64,000 nucleotides of DNA, taken from the NCBI RefSeq assembly GCF_008373765.1, contig NZ_VUJW01000003.1:868001-932000 (forward strand), in the 5' to 3' direction. Below are positions 63,981 through 64,000 of this stretch, in pieces. This stretch comes from Nocardioides antri. Lineage in GTDB: Bacteria > Actinomycetota > Actinomycetes > Propionibacteriales > Nocardioidaceae. Position 1 is the first letter of the stretch. Every line of letters starts with the position of its first letter. The notes below the pieces were generated by a model, which was given only the letters and a program-made list of their open reading frames with translations, did not search any database and was not told the DNA's origin. The position numbers and the translations under genes were made by a program.

Positions 63981-64000
63981 CGCCGGCCCCGCTTTCTCGC
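63977..64000 (-). CDS. End of a gene running in from beyond the right edge (partial)
   Basis: Only seven codons and the stop are visible (ARKRGRR, TGA at 63979-63977). The ATGA overlap with the next gene, as in the rest of this train, is the only support. Confidence 0.35.
   Translation of the reverse strand, partial: ARKRGRR

Overview
The window is GC-rich DNA from an actinobacterium, most likely a nocardioid or related soil Actinomycetota. The evidence is the very high GC, chains of genes joined by ATGA or GTGA overlaps, a complete Mce/YrbE lipid-uptake operon, EthA-like flavin monooxygenases and PucR-type regulators. Positions 1 to about 53.6 kb read as a catabolic chromosome region. From about 54.43 kb rightwards it reads as an integrated mobile island.

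Catabolic part, left to right. (1) 1-9.6 kb, minus strand: yrbEA-yrbEB-mceA-F plus two Mce-associated proteins, the last cut by the window edge. (2) 9.6-14.6 kb: an intact PucR-like regulator, an AMP-forming acyl-CoA ligase and three broken genes. (3) 14.6-24.75 kb, minus strand: eleven overlapping genes for beta-oxidation-like chemistry (thiolase, three SDRs, an MDR reductase, MaoC hydratase, three acyl-CoA dehydrogenases). They include a HAD protein, an aminoglycoside-phosphotransferase-like kinase and an ACAD that together match the three domains of animal ACAD10. A TetR gene is divergent, with a perfect palindrome between. (4) 25.5-29.2 kb: a ribose-type ABC importer. (5) 29.4-40.3 kb: TetR, two phytanoyl-CoA-dioxygenase-like enzymes around a class III aminotransferase, an esterase, and a gamma-glutamyl pathway (glutamine-synthetase-like ligase, alcohol and aldehyde dehydrogenases, PuuD-like hydrolase). 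(6) 40.4-53.6 kb: a frameshifted PucR paralogue, hydrolase and EthA-like monooxygenase; a plus-strand amine-oxidation operon; a second EthA-like monooxygenase divergent from a second acyl-CoA ligase.

Two sets of control sites tie these units together. One is a composite promoter: GTGCA-N3-TGCAC, exactly 16 nt, a GGTGC..GCTG block, TTGTGA, then 18 nt and GACAGT. It lies before the mce operon, the monooxygenase/hydrolase operon and a decayed hydrolase, with a weaker copy before the acyl-CoA ligase. The other is a TGATCA-N15-TGATCA site before several of the amine and oxygenase operons. Two PucR/hydrolase cassettes have decayed reciprocally: each retains the gene the other has lost.

Island part. 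The 3' part of a tRNA-Arg(ACG) gene at 54.434-54.480 kb looks like an attachment-site scar with the island to its right. The island holds a DUF2971 protein, a BfiI-like PLD-family type IIS restriction endonuclease between two DNA methyltransferases, a dead integrase tail, an unrecognised winged-helix-like protein between two short repeats, and a minus-strand train of small phage-like genes including a terminase-small-subunit-like protein.
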